Of a stretch of 64,000 nucleotides of DNA, positions 1-11,839 are shown piece by piece. Source of the DNA: Oegoconia quadripuncta (lineage: Eukaryota > Arthropoda > Insecta > Lepidoptera > Autostichidae); the NCBI GenBank assembly GCA_949316235.1, contig OX438745.1, positions 4,407,001 through 4,471,000 on the forward strand, read 5' to 3'. The stretch's first letter is position 1. Every line of letters begins with the position of its first letter. The notes beneath the pieces are model-generated. The model was given only the letters and a program-made list of their open reading frames with translations. It was not told where the DNA came from and searched no databases. The position numbers and the translations under genes were made by a program.

Positions 1-174
1 ACATGGGAAATGCTTGTACTCCAACCAGCCAGGGTCAACAGTGGTAGGTACTCTGCACTCATACTAATGTATATACGGTGCCTTTTGACCCCAGATTTTC
101 GAGTTTACGCTACCAAACCATAAACACTACTGAACCTTATGTAGAACATAATCAGCTTTATCTTCCTCATTCAG

Positions 175-3100
175 ACGTCGTCAACGCTTGGCCGCTGGGA
201 ATGAGCGGGTACGCGGGGGAGCCCACTTGCCTAGACCTTCGATGATGATGCAAGTTGTAAGTTAGCATATTATTTACATAATCAGAAACGGTGGCCTACA
301 TACGACTGACTGGTGACGGTAGTCTCACCGCGGGAGCTGGAGTCCGCATTAAACACACTGACACCCAAGCTGCTGATAGCCACAATACCCGCCAAGCTAT
401 AGTGAGAATGGGCTGGCCATCAGCCGCACGTCTGACGACCTGTGGGCCAAAATCACAACCACTTCTAGCCCACCTTTAGAATGAAACCATCGAGGCAGAC
501 CGAGGAGATGAGCGGACGAGCTGGATAAATTCCTCAATATCTGGTGAAGAAACTTTCACTTCACCAGGTAATGTAGAGAACGATCATGTTTATGAATGTT
601 GAATTCTTATTGTGGCATTGGCGTTGTTGGTATTGAGCATTCGAGATCCCTTTTGATTCTAGTTGAGGTCCAAAACGCATCAGCTGGGCGTGCTAAAACG
701 GTACCTACCTAATTTAAAGTATTATTCCAGGAATGGGACCGGGAGATAGCCCTATTGGCGCAAAGGCTGGCAGACCAATGCACCTTTGTTCACGACGATT
801 GCAGAGCGACAGGTACCTTATTATATCAGAAGAGATGATGCATGTTTCCAATTTTAGACATATTAAAAATTTAGAGATCATGTCAAAATAACATTAGCAA
901 AAAAGGTTATTATAAAATTAGTGACTACCTGAATGACAAACACGCTTGGTGCACTTCGACCAGCTCCCCAAAATTATAAAATTGTATTAGTTATACTTTA
1001 TTTAAAAAAAAAGGACAACAATGATCCTGTGGATTTCTTGCGCCGCTTCTTTTACCAAAGATGATTATCATTTCCGAAGCGGTAGTAGCTTGGACATACC
1101 GACTGACAGATAAATGCAATAAACCTTTTTTATTTCCAGTAGATTTAAATTGACATTCAACAAATGATATCATGTATCTTACGTTCAAATAAATGCTTGA
1201 AGTTTGAAGTTAGATATCATCGTCAACAGCCTTACACGTCCCCAGTGCTGGGCTACAGCCTCCTCTCACTGGGAGAGAGTATGGGTCACTTGAGTCATTG
1301 GTGAATTTGAGTCAGAGTATTGGCCACTTGGCAGTCACTGTTCTAAGGCCTCTGCAGTCCACCGACTTCACTTAACCACTGTCTTCGACTACTTCACATA
1401 CCATCCGAAGCACGAAAACACTCGTATTAAAATGCTACTAGTGGTCACCCATCCAAGGACTGACCGAGCCAGGAATCACCCAATATTAGATTATAATCCG
1501 ACAAAAACCCGAGAGTCCTAGTTCAGTAGGGAGTAGTAAATTACTTGATATTATTTTTTAATCGGCCAACTGTAGCCTGCCTTTATAAATTAAACAATAA
1601 TTATGCGAGACTCCTCGGTCCGACTCCAGTGCAGTATGATGCTATTACATCTGACTCCATAAAGTTAATACTATGATGATATCGCTTCCGGAGCTAAGCT
1701 CAGACGGAAAGGGAAAACGTGTTGTACCGGCGGCAGACGTAGAATTACTGTCCTGAGGAGAATGCTTCCCCCAAACACTAAACTCTACCATCTGGGATTG
1801 CCCATGCTGAATAGGCGTGAGAATAATCTCGTCCAACAAAGCTGGGCTCCGGAAAGATAATAATCATAAAGACAGAATTGTCGGCACACAAACATGGTTG
1901 TAGCAAAATTAGCCATTAAACAGACAATCGGCGCCTCCACAATAAAATCATAAAAATTTATAGCGTAGAAAAAGAATTCCCTTAAACTAATTAAAGTAGG
2001 TATGCTATGTACTAGATAAAGTATGTTACAATATACCACGTTATACCTAAGCACTTAATCCTATAACTAGTTTCTTATACTATATATATAACACTTATCA
2101 ATTATACAATATTGTGTGACGCAGTCACCACAGCCAGGTTTGGATGACGACGCTTAATTGGATTCAGATGGGGTTTATAACACACCTCCACAAATGAGTC
2201 TCAAAGATTAGGGCGCTGCCACAATAATACATACATACATCATAACGTCACGACCTTTATCCCAAATGGGGTGGTCAGAGATATCCCAAGCAATAGTGTT
2301 TGGGTGTTTCAAACATTAAAAGTTTAATGATTGTAACAACATCCACGGTTCACCTTATGAAATATACAGAAATGCACACGTGGCGAGCCCTTTGTCGTTG
2401 AAACGTGCAAAACCATAGATGTTTTTTGGTGGTGGTCCCTTAGTCGCCTTTTACGTCACCCACGGGTTGGTTCTATTCTATTTGAGTGCCGAAACCACAA
2501 TAATGAAACAGAGACAATATTTCGCGCAATAAGCAATTTAATTGAATAACCGTCGTAGCTTCCTACGAGTGTGGCCGTGCTCATCTAACCATACGTCATC
2601 TTTTGGTAATTTCCACTGCTTCTCAAACTTTGCACTTTTGACTTTGACTTCATACATCATCTCTCATTTCCTATTTGATGGCCCAGTAGGCTCAATATGT
2701 GCTTGAATACTGACGAATACCATGACTATCCAACAGTTCGCTACCCGTATGCTGGTCAGACCGTAGGAGAGGTGAGGTGGCGACGCTACAGTGAGTCGGA
2801 TGAGCTGAGCGCGTTGCGCGCGATCAGGCGCGTGTTGGATGCGTGGTGGGGCGAGCGCCGACGTGTGCAGGTCAAGCAGATTACAGCGCCCTTCAGACTG
2901 ACAGCCAGGCATGTAATAACTGTCTGATAAAGGTTTGTAGCCGGCCATTGCAGGCTGAACAAGTATTTATATTCACTGCGTTCGTCTGGACAGTACTGAA
3001 ATCTATAGTGTGGAGGAAGACACAATAGATGTCGATCACTGAGACGACCTTTGTATCATCAAAGGAAATACTCTTCGCCCCCCGGAATGCGAATGATAGT

Positions 3101-6100
3101 TTAACTAAACTTAAACTAAAACATTAAACTATCTACCTATAGTTGCTTAGTGTGGAACTAGATGGCGCTGTGTGTATGTCTAAGGATATATTTTTTTATG
3201 CCAATGCTTTCTCTTTCAGTTACCTAATATGGCCTATTTTTTCATTAAAGTAAAAAACTCATCCAGTACCTATAACACGTAACTAGACCTACCTGTAAAG
3301 AGTTGATAGAAATTCCATATAAAATGATAAGTCTACTGAAAAACTAGTGTCTTATCTATCAGAAATCGGGCAACACTGAGTTTTATTATGATCTTCATAG
3401 AGGGACAACTTGGGGCCACTTCAGTCAGCTTGCGGTGTGGACTCTACGCGCGGTTGGCTGTGGTGCAGTGCGACACGGAAACGAGTACCCACGTCTCCTG
3501 CTCGTCTGCGACTTCTCCCACACCAACATGCTTGGCCAGAGAACCATATCGCCCGGCCCGTTAACCCAGTGTCCCGTTCACACTGTAAGGAAGCCCAGAT
3601 CATCATATCCACTGCTGTGTGCGCCTGTGAGTGTTTCTAGTCATAAAGCAATTTATCAAATCGACATCAGCCAATAGTCTAGTAAAAATATGCAATTTTT
3701 GTGCTGTAACTTCGTATGATTTTAAAGTTTCTGTTTTTTTGTAGAAGGATATAGTACCCATCAGTAATAGAATAAAAATATTTTCTTTTGTAGTTTGCTT
3801 TGGGTATAGTATAGGTATTTAGTAAGTAATAAAACCTACAATATTAAATTAAAGTTACGTTATAGATTTTCTACAAGATTTTTTAAAAAGTGCGTGCGTG
3901 CGTGTGTGTAGAGGGTACACGATAGGTAACTAATTTATTTACATTTCCCACATAGCATAAGTTCCAGTTACATTTTTAATGTCTTTTGATTCTCTGAAGT
4001 TTTATCCTAGGTGCGGCATCATAGTTTCGATTACGCCTATAAATCAGAAGAAGCTGAATACGATTCCACTGAAGACGATGATGACTTTGAAGACAACGAG
4101 GTCGACCTCACGACGAAGCCTCCGATTGATTTGACAGTGACAACGACGAGCGAACTTTTACCAAAAACAACGGCCGGCGAGGACCTGACGTTCTCTCACA
4201 GAAATGTAGAGTATGATCGTACGGCTTTAGAAGGTAATCTACAATATTGCCAGGTTATTTTGTATATTATTGCTTGACGTTTATTACACCTGATGTTAAG
4301 TTAAGTTAAGAAGCTCACTTGGAACCCTCAACTTACTTGGAAGACTGGCTATATTAGGTCTAACAGTCGGAACCGAACTATGCTATTAACATTGCTGCTT
4401 GGCGGCAGATTTAGATGAGATAGTCGTAGCTAGCCAGGCGGACATCCTACAAAGACAAGTAACATAAAGTCCATCAACGAGAAGGAGGAGGAGGACTTTT
4501 TTTTAAGTCATTGGTGCACAACCTACTTGCTTTTATCCCGTTCTACGTTTTTTCTTTACCCAAAAGGTTGTCTGGTAGAAATAGCGATAAGCCCGCCTGG
4601 TTGTACAATTTTTTTTTAAAGCTTTATTTATGAAGTGCATTGTAGAATTTTTGTGCAATAAAGTGTACTTGATTGATTGATTTATTGATTGAGTTCCAGT
4701 AGTAATCTTGTGGCTCCATCTTCAGATCCTCGTCATCACGTATTAATAGTAATTAGCATGTAACTATGAAGCTTTGGTCTTTATTGCTACACCCTAAGGG
4801 ATACACATGTGATTCTAATTTTACCTACACCTTTGACCATAAAAACCCACATGATAGCTGTATATTACTTCACTAGAACGAGCAGTGGACTGTAAAAATA
4901 TCACTTTCTTCTAGAAAAAAACTATGAAGGAACTAGCTTCCTTATGAAGGTACCTAGGTACCTCGTCGTCCTGTGTTACCTCAGAAGGATCTTCTCGGGA
5001 GCTCCCTGGTCTTCCACTGGTCTTCGACACTAGGATGGGGCCTTATACAGAGGCTAATCAGTAAAGCAACCTTCACTTATTATTTATTGAATTTTGGAAA
5101 TTAATAATAAAACACGCGCGGCTACGTTAGAGTCGACAAGTAAGATAAGACAAAAATGGGTAAGCAAGTGACGTCACAAACATGGCAGACGGATGCGAGT
5201 GCGTTCCTTTATACTTATGAATTACATATAAATCTACTAAATTTATAATTAAAAACTATTCTTTAAAACTAAGCTTAATATCCTACAGTAGCAATAAATT
5301 GATTGATTGAAATACAGAATATATATAGTTACAATCGTTTACCCATAATTATATTTCTCAGATACAACATTCAAGGCACTAAGAGGGTACATGATAGACA
5401 AGTTGCAGCACGAATTGGATCATCGGATTGTGGGAGCGAGGAAAACTGTGGTTTGGACTAAACTACCCTATTTTGAGGAAGAAAGGTATGCTGAAAGCAG
5501 GTTGGTATAGGTAGTCGCGTCTTCATATTCTTCTTCAATTTAAGAGCTATGCTCTTGTCGGTGGAGTAACGACCATGTCTCTCTACTTTCCGCCCTCGTA
5601 TTTAATCCTTTTAATCTCTTGGTACGACACGACATTCACCTTTTTTTTCACTTGGTCAAAGTAATTACGCCTAGGTCTTCCCTTTCCTTCGATGTAGTGG
5701 TCGGACGCGGCCCGGGAGATGATGACACCCACCGCACCGGGGGGTGCCGTCGCATGGGGTCCTGTCGCGCCTCATACCGCCCGCTGATCGCGGTGTGAAC
5801 GCGCGTTAGCCGCCCTCCGGGAACGGGCCTTGTGGGGGGGGGTTACTCCCTACTGCCGAAGAACGTCGCCGCGGGGTTTTAGTGGGTCCCTCCCGTCGTC
5901 CGTCGTCGCCGTCCCCCAGGGGGAGCGGTACCCATCATGCGTTTCCCCGCGTCAAAAAAAAAAGGGCTTCCCCTTCCTTTCTTTCCTTCAATCTTTCCCT
6001 CTATTATGTCGTCATATTACTATAGAATAAATATTACTTAATATTTTTTCAAGAAAGAAAGTTATTTATTTGACCTTCCGTGGCACCTGCAGTGTGTGAA

Positions 6101-9100
6101 ACCGCAGCTACGCAATGCCGCATTGAGTTTCTTGAGTTTCTTGCTCGTTCTTCTCTGGGGAATCAGCTTTGTAAAAGAGCAATCATGTCAAAAACTGTAA
6201 TAATAAGATAAAAAATGTGACGTTTTCAAGTGATAATTTTTATCCTACGAAATAAATATTTTTTTTTTGATTTTGATAGTGGCACTAAATATTTCCTTCG
6301 TATGGTTTATCCAGCGATGAAATACAAAGAAACGCCATAAAATGTTTCACTAAGCGAAGGGAACGCACTGGCGCGTTCGTAGTCAAACCACCCTGGAATT
6401 TAGTCGTTGGGTTTATCTGTGCTCTATAGGTACTTTGTTTTTTGGACAAGGGGTTAGCACTTGACCTCAATCACACCATGTTAAACGAAGATGAGGCCGA
6501 AGATGGAAGCGGAAACCCCATTTTATTTAGGGACTGGATATTTATGTCTGACAACCGGAACACAACAATACTATTAACATTGTTGTTTGGAGGTAGATTT
6601 AGATAAGATGGTGGTAGTTAGCCAGGCGGACAATTAAAATGCCCTACCACCAACCAAAGCGAGTACTAAACGGTACCCCGCTGGGGATCGAACTCGCTAC
6701 CTCCGATTCGTAAACCGTGTGTTGTTTACATTGAGCCACGGAGGCCGTCAAACAACGTACCTACGTATTTCAATTTCAACGAATAATACGTTTTTCTTTA
6801 TCACATCAGCGATAACCAAGAACGAACATTGAAAGCTAATAGAAAATTTATAAGATATCAGACAATCAAAGCGGAAAGGACTCGACAGTCCACTACTACG
6901 TTGCACTACCGGCATACAGGCCGACCACCGCATACGGAAGAGACCGACCCCACTGAAGGTTACTATTCACCGGTCAGGCAGAGATGGAAGCATACTAGAG
7001 ATAGACCACTAAGGTAAGTTTCAGCAGATCGGGAGAGGGCCGATTCCGCTGGCTGGAGGCGACGTCGGGGGGGCGGCAACGCTCGCTAGCCCCCCTGCAC
7101 GTCGCCCGAGGTTCGCGGTCAGCTACATCTTGGGGAGATGTTGTAGCCGTTACGGACCATGTCGCGCTGCAAACCGCTTGCTGATCGCGGTGTGAGGCGC
7201 GACGGTGCCCTCCGTGGAGGGCGCGATAGCCACCCTCTGCTGTAGGTACTGCCTGTCCTCCCTCGTCACATAGCAAAGACCTCTCCATAGCTCGTTGTGA
7301 CCTTAATCTTCCTTATGAAGCCATTCTGAAGGACCACGTTTCAATGCCGTTTCAAATTGTCAAATTTCAGTTTACTAATAGCTGTTACTACAATTGTCAC
7401 TGACTGGTACTTACCCCTTGACTGAGAGTTGATATAGTGGAATGGAATTACTTAGATACCTCCCTCACGCCGCACCCTCCGCATGATTATCCTTGAACAT
7501 TCGAGAGTGCCTTTGAATTTTTATTTCTCAGGCAATCAGGTTTCCTCACGATGTTTTCCTTCAAGAGCAGTCGGATAAATGCATATATGTAATTAAATTA
7601 AATTTAAACACTCATTGGTACATTAGCCTGCTTGGTAATCGACCCCGGACCTCCTAAATTGGGAGACCGCGTTTTAACCGCTGAGCCACCGACGCTCCCC
7701 AACCCGCATTGGGCCAGCGTGGTGGACTATGGTCCATTGTTAAGCTGTGGTTCCAGTTTATACATCAACAGCCATGGAGCACAGGCTCTGCTTACGGACG
7801 GTAACGGCCATAATCCACCAGGGGCCCTGTGCAGATTGGACGATGTGTGATTTCTAGACCACTGACTTGACATAACAACACAACCGGGAATTTAACAGAA
7901 ACACTCTGTATGCGGGCTACAGTGTTTCCGTTAAATTCCCGGCGAAGTAGGTATACTTTATATTTACTTGGCTTGTCAACCACGGTAACTAAAAGGTTAC
8001 AATATTTTTGTCTTTCTCTAACGTATATCCATCAAAATATATTTATAAAGCCTATCAATGATTCGTTATTTAATTTGTCCCTACATGACATTAAAGCAAT
8101 AGTTTTCCATTTTTTAAAGTTTCTTGAAAATTGACCAGCATTTGACTTGTGGTGTAAATTAAATGCTTTCGATTAATTTACAATCTAATGTTATTTTATT
8201 TTTCACAGGCCAGGTGCAAACGCGCTCTTGGCAACCAAAACCCCAGAAACACCACTGCCAAAAAAGGCCGTTGCAAAAGTAAGTTGCAAAAGTGTCTTAA
8301 GAGCCGACTATAGTGTAGCTACCGCTAACACAAATAAATAATAAATAAATATCCTTAGACATACACACAGCGCCACCTAGTTCCACAGTAAGCAACTATA
8401 AGCTTGTGTTGTGGATACCAGATGGTTGATATACTACATAAATACTTTTTTTTTTTGTAAATAAATACTTATTATAAATGAAAACAACCATAACTCGGGT
8501 ACACATGTCCGTATTCATCACACAAACATATGCCCCTAGCGGGATTCGAACCCGCAACCTTTTGGTATAGTGGTCAGAGTTGCTAACCACTACACCAAAC
8601 AGGTCGTCAAACAGACACAGATCACCTACTCCGATCATCATCATCATAGCACCTGCAGGACATCTGGTGATAAAGAGGCAGAAAGCTAGGAAATATAATA
8701 ATAATAAATCATTTATTTTTCCAGACAATAAGGTCCATCTTTGTTAGTACAGTCACCTATAACTACGTTAATAAACAGTGGTAGACATTGAAAATTTAAA
8801 ATAACAATTGTGAATTCAAATGTCAATTGGAAAATTGAAACACAAAGAAAAATCAGAATTGAAACATGGAAATTAAATTATATTAATTTGAAATTATTTA
8901 GAAAATTGAATTATTATTATAGAAATTGTAGAATTTGTATGTCAAAAATTATTATGTAAGTAAAAATCAACTATTGCGTGTGATCTGGGGCACTGGTGCA
9001 TGCAACGACAACCAGTGCTTCATGAACGAATATGGGAGACGAAACGAATGTGGGAGAACGAAACAGGGACTGACTTCATATCCTCATTCTGATCATTTCG

Positions 9101-10737
9101 ATGGCTGATTTCACGTTTCTTCACCACAGTAATATTGAGTCCTTACCTATGAAATTGGAGTTTTTTTTTTCGTTAATCATATGTACCAATTCCTGCGATT
9201 TTCAAAGCTATATCCAAATTTGTTTTTTATTTGGAAAATGGAATATTATTTCAAGGTTCCACATGAAATATTTTTTAATTTCTGGGCTAAATCACATAAT
9301 AACGAAAATCTGAACAGAGCTCTTTTCATGTGCTTCCCTTATTCATTTCTTACATTCGCTGAAACTTTTATAAAGCGATTACTTTTAGAAATTAACGCTG
9401 CCTATACTTAACTTAATGTTCAACCGCTCGCTCTGGAATTCTATGGGAGAGGCTTTTGTTCAGTGGTGGACGTTGTTAACGCCGTTTAATCGTGTATAAT
9501 TTAGAAGTGCCTCCGTGGCTCTATGTAAACAACATTGGGTTTACGATTCGGAGGTCGCGGGTTCGATCCCCAGCGGGGTACATGTTTAAATACCCGGTTT
9601 GGTTGGTGGTAGGGCATTTTAAATGTTCGCCTGGCTAGCTATCTACCATCTTATCTAAATCTGCCGCCAAACAGCAATGTTAATAGCATTGTTGTGTTCC
9701 GGTTGTCAAAGGTAAGATAGCCAGTCCCCCAAATGTGTTGGGGTTTCCGGGTCAGTACGCTTCCACCTTCGACCTCATCTTCACTTATTATCAGGTGTGA
9801 TTCCTCAATCACAAATCAAGTACAAAAAAAAAATTGTGCAAACTCATTCAGTTCCGATGACAATACATTTATATGATAGACATGAACTGTAGCTGCAGCC
9901 AGGATCGTCTCCTCACGAGGGGAACTCCTTAACTTGAAATTTTGCTTGGTAGCCCAGGGAAAATACGGTAAAAAATTAGCTTAGCTAGACATAATTCAGA
10001 ACCGACTTATATAATTGCTATCTTATAGAGGTATATTAGAGATGTCATTTTGAATAATTAAGCCTAAAAAAAAAGAGAGCTTTGTCTATATTTTATTAGA
10101 ATACCCTATTTTTAATTTGTATCTTAATAACAATAAATACTAACTGATATTTAATTAGGTAGACTTTTGTTAACACAATTAACCTATTGATGGATAAAAA
10201 ACTAAGCATGTTATAGTTATGCATACATGTGTTTTAGCTGAAAATGTCATCGAGCTGCATAGCTTAAGAAATAAAAATGAGAATAATATTTTGTAACGAT
10301 AGTTTACCTAAATGTTTTGAATTTACAGGAATATCCATCAATTGAGCATTTATTTTTACAAGAAACACACTTTTCAACTTTAGGTTATTTAGTTACTTAG
10401 TACTTACTTGCGTTTCTTACAAATGCTTAATTTTTAGACTACATTTACAACATTTTATTAAATGTTTCAATAAAATCGCCGTTATTCGTTTTTCCGAGGT
10501 CAAACCGTATTTTCCCTGGGCTATGATTCGACTAGAATAATATGTGATAATTATGGGAGTATTTAAAGCTTGTTTTTTAAATTATTTTTAGTACAGGTCT
10601 TATTGTATTTTCCTTTTTTATTTTTCTTTATACTTCAGCTAATTAATCTTTATTCTCAGATCTTCCTAAATATGGACAAAGACGTTGAGGACCAATTATT
10701 TCACGACACAGGCTTCAAGGCACAACGGAGGCAGTAA
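175..10737 (+). CDS. CAP-superfamily (antigen 5/CRISP-like) secreted protein with long C-terminal extension, 5' end outside window
   Basis: Nine exons chain with matching phases: 175-256, 731-812, 2737-2908, 3401-3584, 4011-4233, 5362-5485, 6810-7013, 8209-8278 and 10660-10737 (TAA). They give 405 residues; the signal peptide and HN motif must lie upstream. Residues 1-173 read as a CAP domain: an RRQRLAAGNERV helix, MMMQVEWDREIALLAQRLAD, a CTFVHDDC segment, RYPYAGQ, DAWWGE, the signature GHFSQLAVW, VGCGAVRHG, LLLVCDFSHTNMLGQ and a closing TQCP. CAP proteins are secreted, disulfide-rich proteins of varied roles, including venom, salivary and reproductive ones. Residues 174-405 are unusual: an acidic stretch (EDDDDFEDNE), Thr-rich sequence, then basic Arg/Lys-rich sequence, with no recognised domain. 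Exon 3 to exon 4 fits only with a GC donor (AG|GCATGT) at 2909; the nearby GT donor at 2913 gives the wrong phase. No clear AATAAA follows the stop. The family assignment is strong; the tail exons rest on splice consensus and phase only. Confidence 0.85.
860..965 (+). mobile_element. LINE reverse-transcriptase C-terminal remnant
   Basis: A short frame encodes KKGYYKISDYLNDKHAW. It resembles the C-terminal end of LINE ORF2 fragments seen elsewhere here (for example 28935-29060). It lies in intron 2 of the CAP gene. The assignment rests on the peptide pattern shared between copies. Confidence 0.5.
1210..1500 (-). repeat. Repeat mosaic with a 5S-rRNA-like segment
   Basis: The first part (1212-1390) shares the 'cagccttacacgtccccagtgctgggctacagcctcc' type of sequence with 15040-15210. 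The second part (about 1395-1480), read on the minus strand, contains CTTGGATGGGTGACC, which matches the conserved 3' part of 5S rRNA. A related plus-strand copy is at 51240-51360. This suggests a 5S-derived (SINE3-type) element. Confidence 0.5.
1500..2220. other. Intron sequence, nothing recognised
   Basis: This is part of CAP intron 2. A short open frame on the minus strand (1645-1839) has no recognised motif and no splice context. The rest is AT-rich. I see no supported gene or repeat here. Confidence 0.4.
2223..2500. repeat. Interspersed repeat, unclassified
   Basis: The stretch around 'cctttatcccaaatggggtggtcagagat' has a diverged relative at 20549-20640 ('ctttatcccatgtggagtgatcacagatat'). 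The shared segment suggests a dispersed repeat. Its ends and class were not determined. Confidence 0.35.
3133..3193 (+). repeat. SINE-B 3' fragment
   Basis: It contains the family hallmark 'ggaactagatggcgctgtgt' followed by 'gtatgtctaaggatat', as in the longer copies at 31861 and 54820. The tRNA-like head is missing. Confidence 0.7.
4272..4450 (-). repeat. SINE-A partial copy in CAP intron
   Basis: A diverged copy carrying the family body 'cattgctgcttggcggcag' and 'gctagccaggcggacat'. The tRNA-related head is absent, so the copy is truncated. Confidence 0.65.
5690..5965 (+). repeat. GC-rich repeat, probably LINE-derived
   Basis: A GC-rich island in AT-rich intron sequence. It shares 'gctgatcgcggtgtga' with 7035-7290, and a 'cctactgccgaagaa' to 'gtttccccgcg' block with 15440-15570. 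It ends in an A-run, which suggests a retrotransposed origin. The LINE assignment is inferred from composition and dispersal. Confidence 0.45.
6107..6275 (+). repeat. LINE 3' tail copy
   Basis: It contains 'gagtttcttgctcgttctt' and ends in a T-rich 'gattttgat' tail. It matches tails at 29130, 32160, 50391 and 63465. Confidence 0.6.
6436..6749 (-). repeat. SINE-A full-length copy (tRNA-headed)
   Basis: Read on the minus strand, it starts with a tRNA-like head ('ggcctccgtggctcaatgta', then a B-box-like 'gttcgatcccc') and ends in an A-run. Its right end is 60 bp before the CAP exon at 6810. Confidence 0.75.
7030..7290. repeat. GC-rich repeat, related to 5690-5965
   Basis: It begins 17 bp after the CAP exon donor at 7013. 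It shares 'gctgatcgcggtgtga' and the following Cys/Arg-codon-like GC-rich stretch with 5690-5965. The long minus-strand open frame here reflects GC content. Confidence 0.4.
7440..7702 (-). repeat. SINE-D copy (tRNA-headed)
   Basis: The right end reads 'gcgttttaaccgctgagcc' and 'accgacgc', a tRNA-like head on the minus strand. 'caggtttcctcacgatgttt' is in the body. A fuller copy is at 54325-54634. Confidence 0.65.
8346..8618 (-). repeat. SINE-B full-length copy
   Basis: The right end holds a tRNA-like head on the minus strand ('gcgggattcgaacccgcaac' and 'aaccactacaccaaacaggt'). The left end carries the 'gccacctagttcca' hallmark and a 'taaataaataa' tail. Confidence 0.75.
9135..9418 (+). mobile_element. 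mariner-derived MITE, 3' end lost
   Basis: It begins 'gagtccttacctatgaaatt', the left TIR of the complete copies at 21421 and 62901, and follows their internal sequence. It ends without the right TIR. The two overlapping open frames are not conserved protein. Confidence 0.65.
9510..9832 (+). repeat. SINE-A full-length copy
   Basis: It runs from the tRNA-like head 'cctccgtggctc' through 'gcgggttcgatccccagcgg' to an A-run at 9823-9832. Confidence 0.75.
9837..10655. other. AT-rich intron, nothing recognised
   Basis: This is part of the last CAP intron. I see no ORF, SINE or inverted repeat that I can support. Confidence 0.5.
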
Positions 10738-11274
10738 TCGACGTTGTAATGATCAAATATACCTTTTCAAATACAGAACAATGATAGTTTTATTCAAGTA
10801 GTCTAAAAAAATCAGATCTGTGAGATAGCATTAAAAAACTCGATGGATTTGGATGAAGGTGGGTAGACAGATTAACATATAGGCTTATTTTTTTGCTGAA
10901 ATACGTCCGGACAAAGTCTGGACACAAGCTCACATAACGTAGTCAATCCCATGACACTCGTCATTTTTCGTCGGGGATTAAGGTTTGACTACGATTGTAT
11001 TCACTCGATTCACGTGTCATTGTTACGCCAGACTTTTTCTGAACTTAGTCGTTCTCGAGCTGTTATACCGAGTGCTTGCATGCGGAGCGGAAAGAAAAAA
11101 TTAACGACGATTTACTGTCACTTATTGCAAAAAAAAATTAAACTGAAAATATTTTTTCATGTTGACGCGAAGAAAAAACCGGTAAAAAAATCGTAAACAT
11201 CTCGGCGCTGTTTCCGACTCGGACGTCCGATCCGATAGTCGGATCGGATCCAACGTGTATTGAATATTTTTTGT

Positions 11275-11480
11275 TGACTGCCGCTAGGGACATATGTTTG
11301 TATGATGAATACGGACATGTGTACTCGAGTTATGGATGTTTTTCATTTATATAAGTATTTATTTACAAAAAAAAATGTATTTGTCAACCATCTGGTATGC
11401 ATAACACAAGCCTATAGTTGCTTAATGTGGAACTAGATGGCGTTGTGTGTATGTCCAAGGATATATATTTATTTATTTAT
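11275..11480 (+). repeat. SINE-B copy, head truncated
   Basis: It contains 'atgaatacggacatgtgtac', an A-run, 'aaccatctggtat' and 'ggaactagatggcgttgtgt'. The tRNA head is mostly lost. Confidence 0.7.
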
Positions 11481-11484
11481 GATT

Positions 11485-11832
11485 AGCTGGATACGCGTTT
11501 GATCACAATCTCACCTGATGTTAAGTGAAGATGAAGCCAAGGCGTACTGACCCGGAAACCCTATCTTATTTGGGGAACTGGCTATCTTATTTCTGACAAC
11601 CGGAACAACAATGATGTTAAGATTGCTGTTTGGCGACAGATTTAGATAAAATGGTGGTAGCTATCAGGTGGACATTTAAAATGCCCTTATCATCATCATA
11701 TCAGCCGATAGACGTCTACTGCTGGACAAAGGCCTAAAATGTCCTACCATCAATCAAACCGAGTACTAAACATGTACACCGCTTGGAATTGAACCCGCGA
11801 CCTCCAATTCGTAAACCCTATGTTGTTACGTA
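11485..11832 (-). repeat. SINE-A copy interrupted by a short LINE-tail insertion
   Basis: This minus-oriented SINE-A body is interrupted at about 11690-11740 by 'atcatatcagccgatagac' and 'tctactgctggacaaagg', a fragment typical of lepidopteran LINE 3' ends. Near-identical 'aaaatgcccta/aaaatgtccta' flanks look like its target-site duplication. Confidence 0.65.
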
Positions 11833-11839
11833 ATTAAGT

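Noticed and set aside
2843..3028. ORF just after CAP exon 3 as an extra exon
   Set aside because: It is out of phase with both neighbours, has no CAP-like residues, and the domain is complete without it.
3421..3640. Other open frames over CAP exon 4 on both strands
   Set aside because: Only the frame with GHFSQLAVW, VGCG and LVCDF matches the family and its neighbours' phase.
6995..7288. 97-aa minus-strand ORF in a GC-rich stretch
   Set aside because: It is Arg/Ala/Gly-rich through base composition, without motif, and lies within a repeat seen at 5690 and 15360.
8530..8610. tRNA genes (several tRNA-like heads, also at 30138, 31861, 42293 and 62778)
   Set aside because: Each is joined to the same non-tRNA body and tail, and the cloverleaf is incomplete. 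They are SINE heads.
9101..9411. ORFs with SLPMKLEFFF and YQFLRFSKLYPN
   Set aside because: The same peptide appears at 21345-21632 and 62892-63125 because each is the left part of a mariner-derived MITE. It is not a gene.
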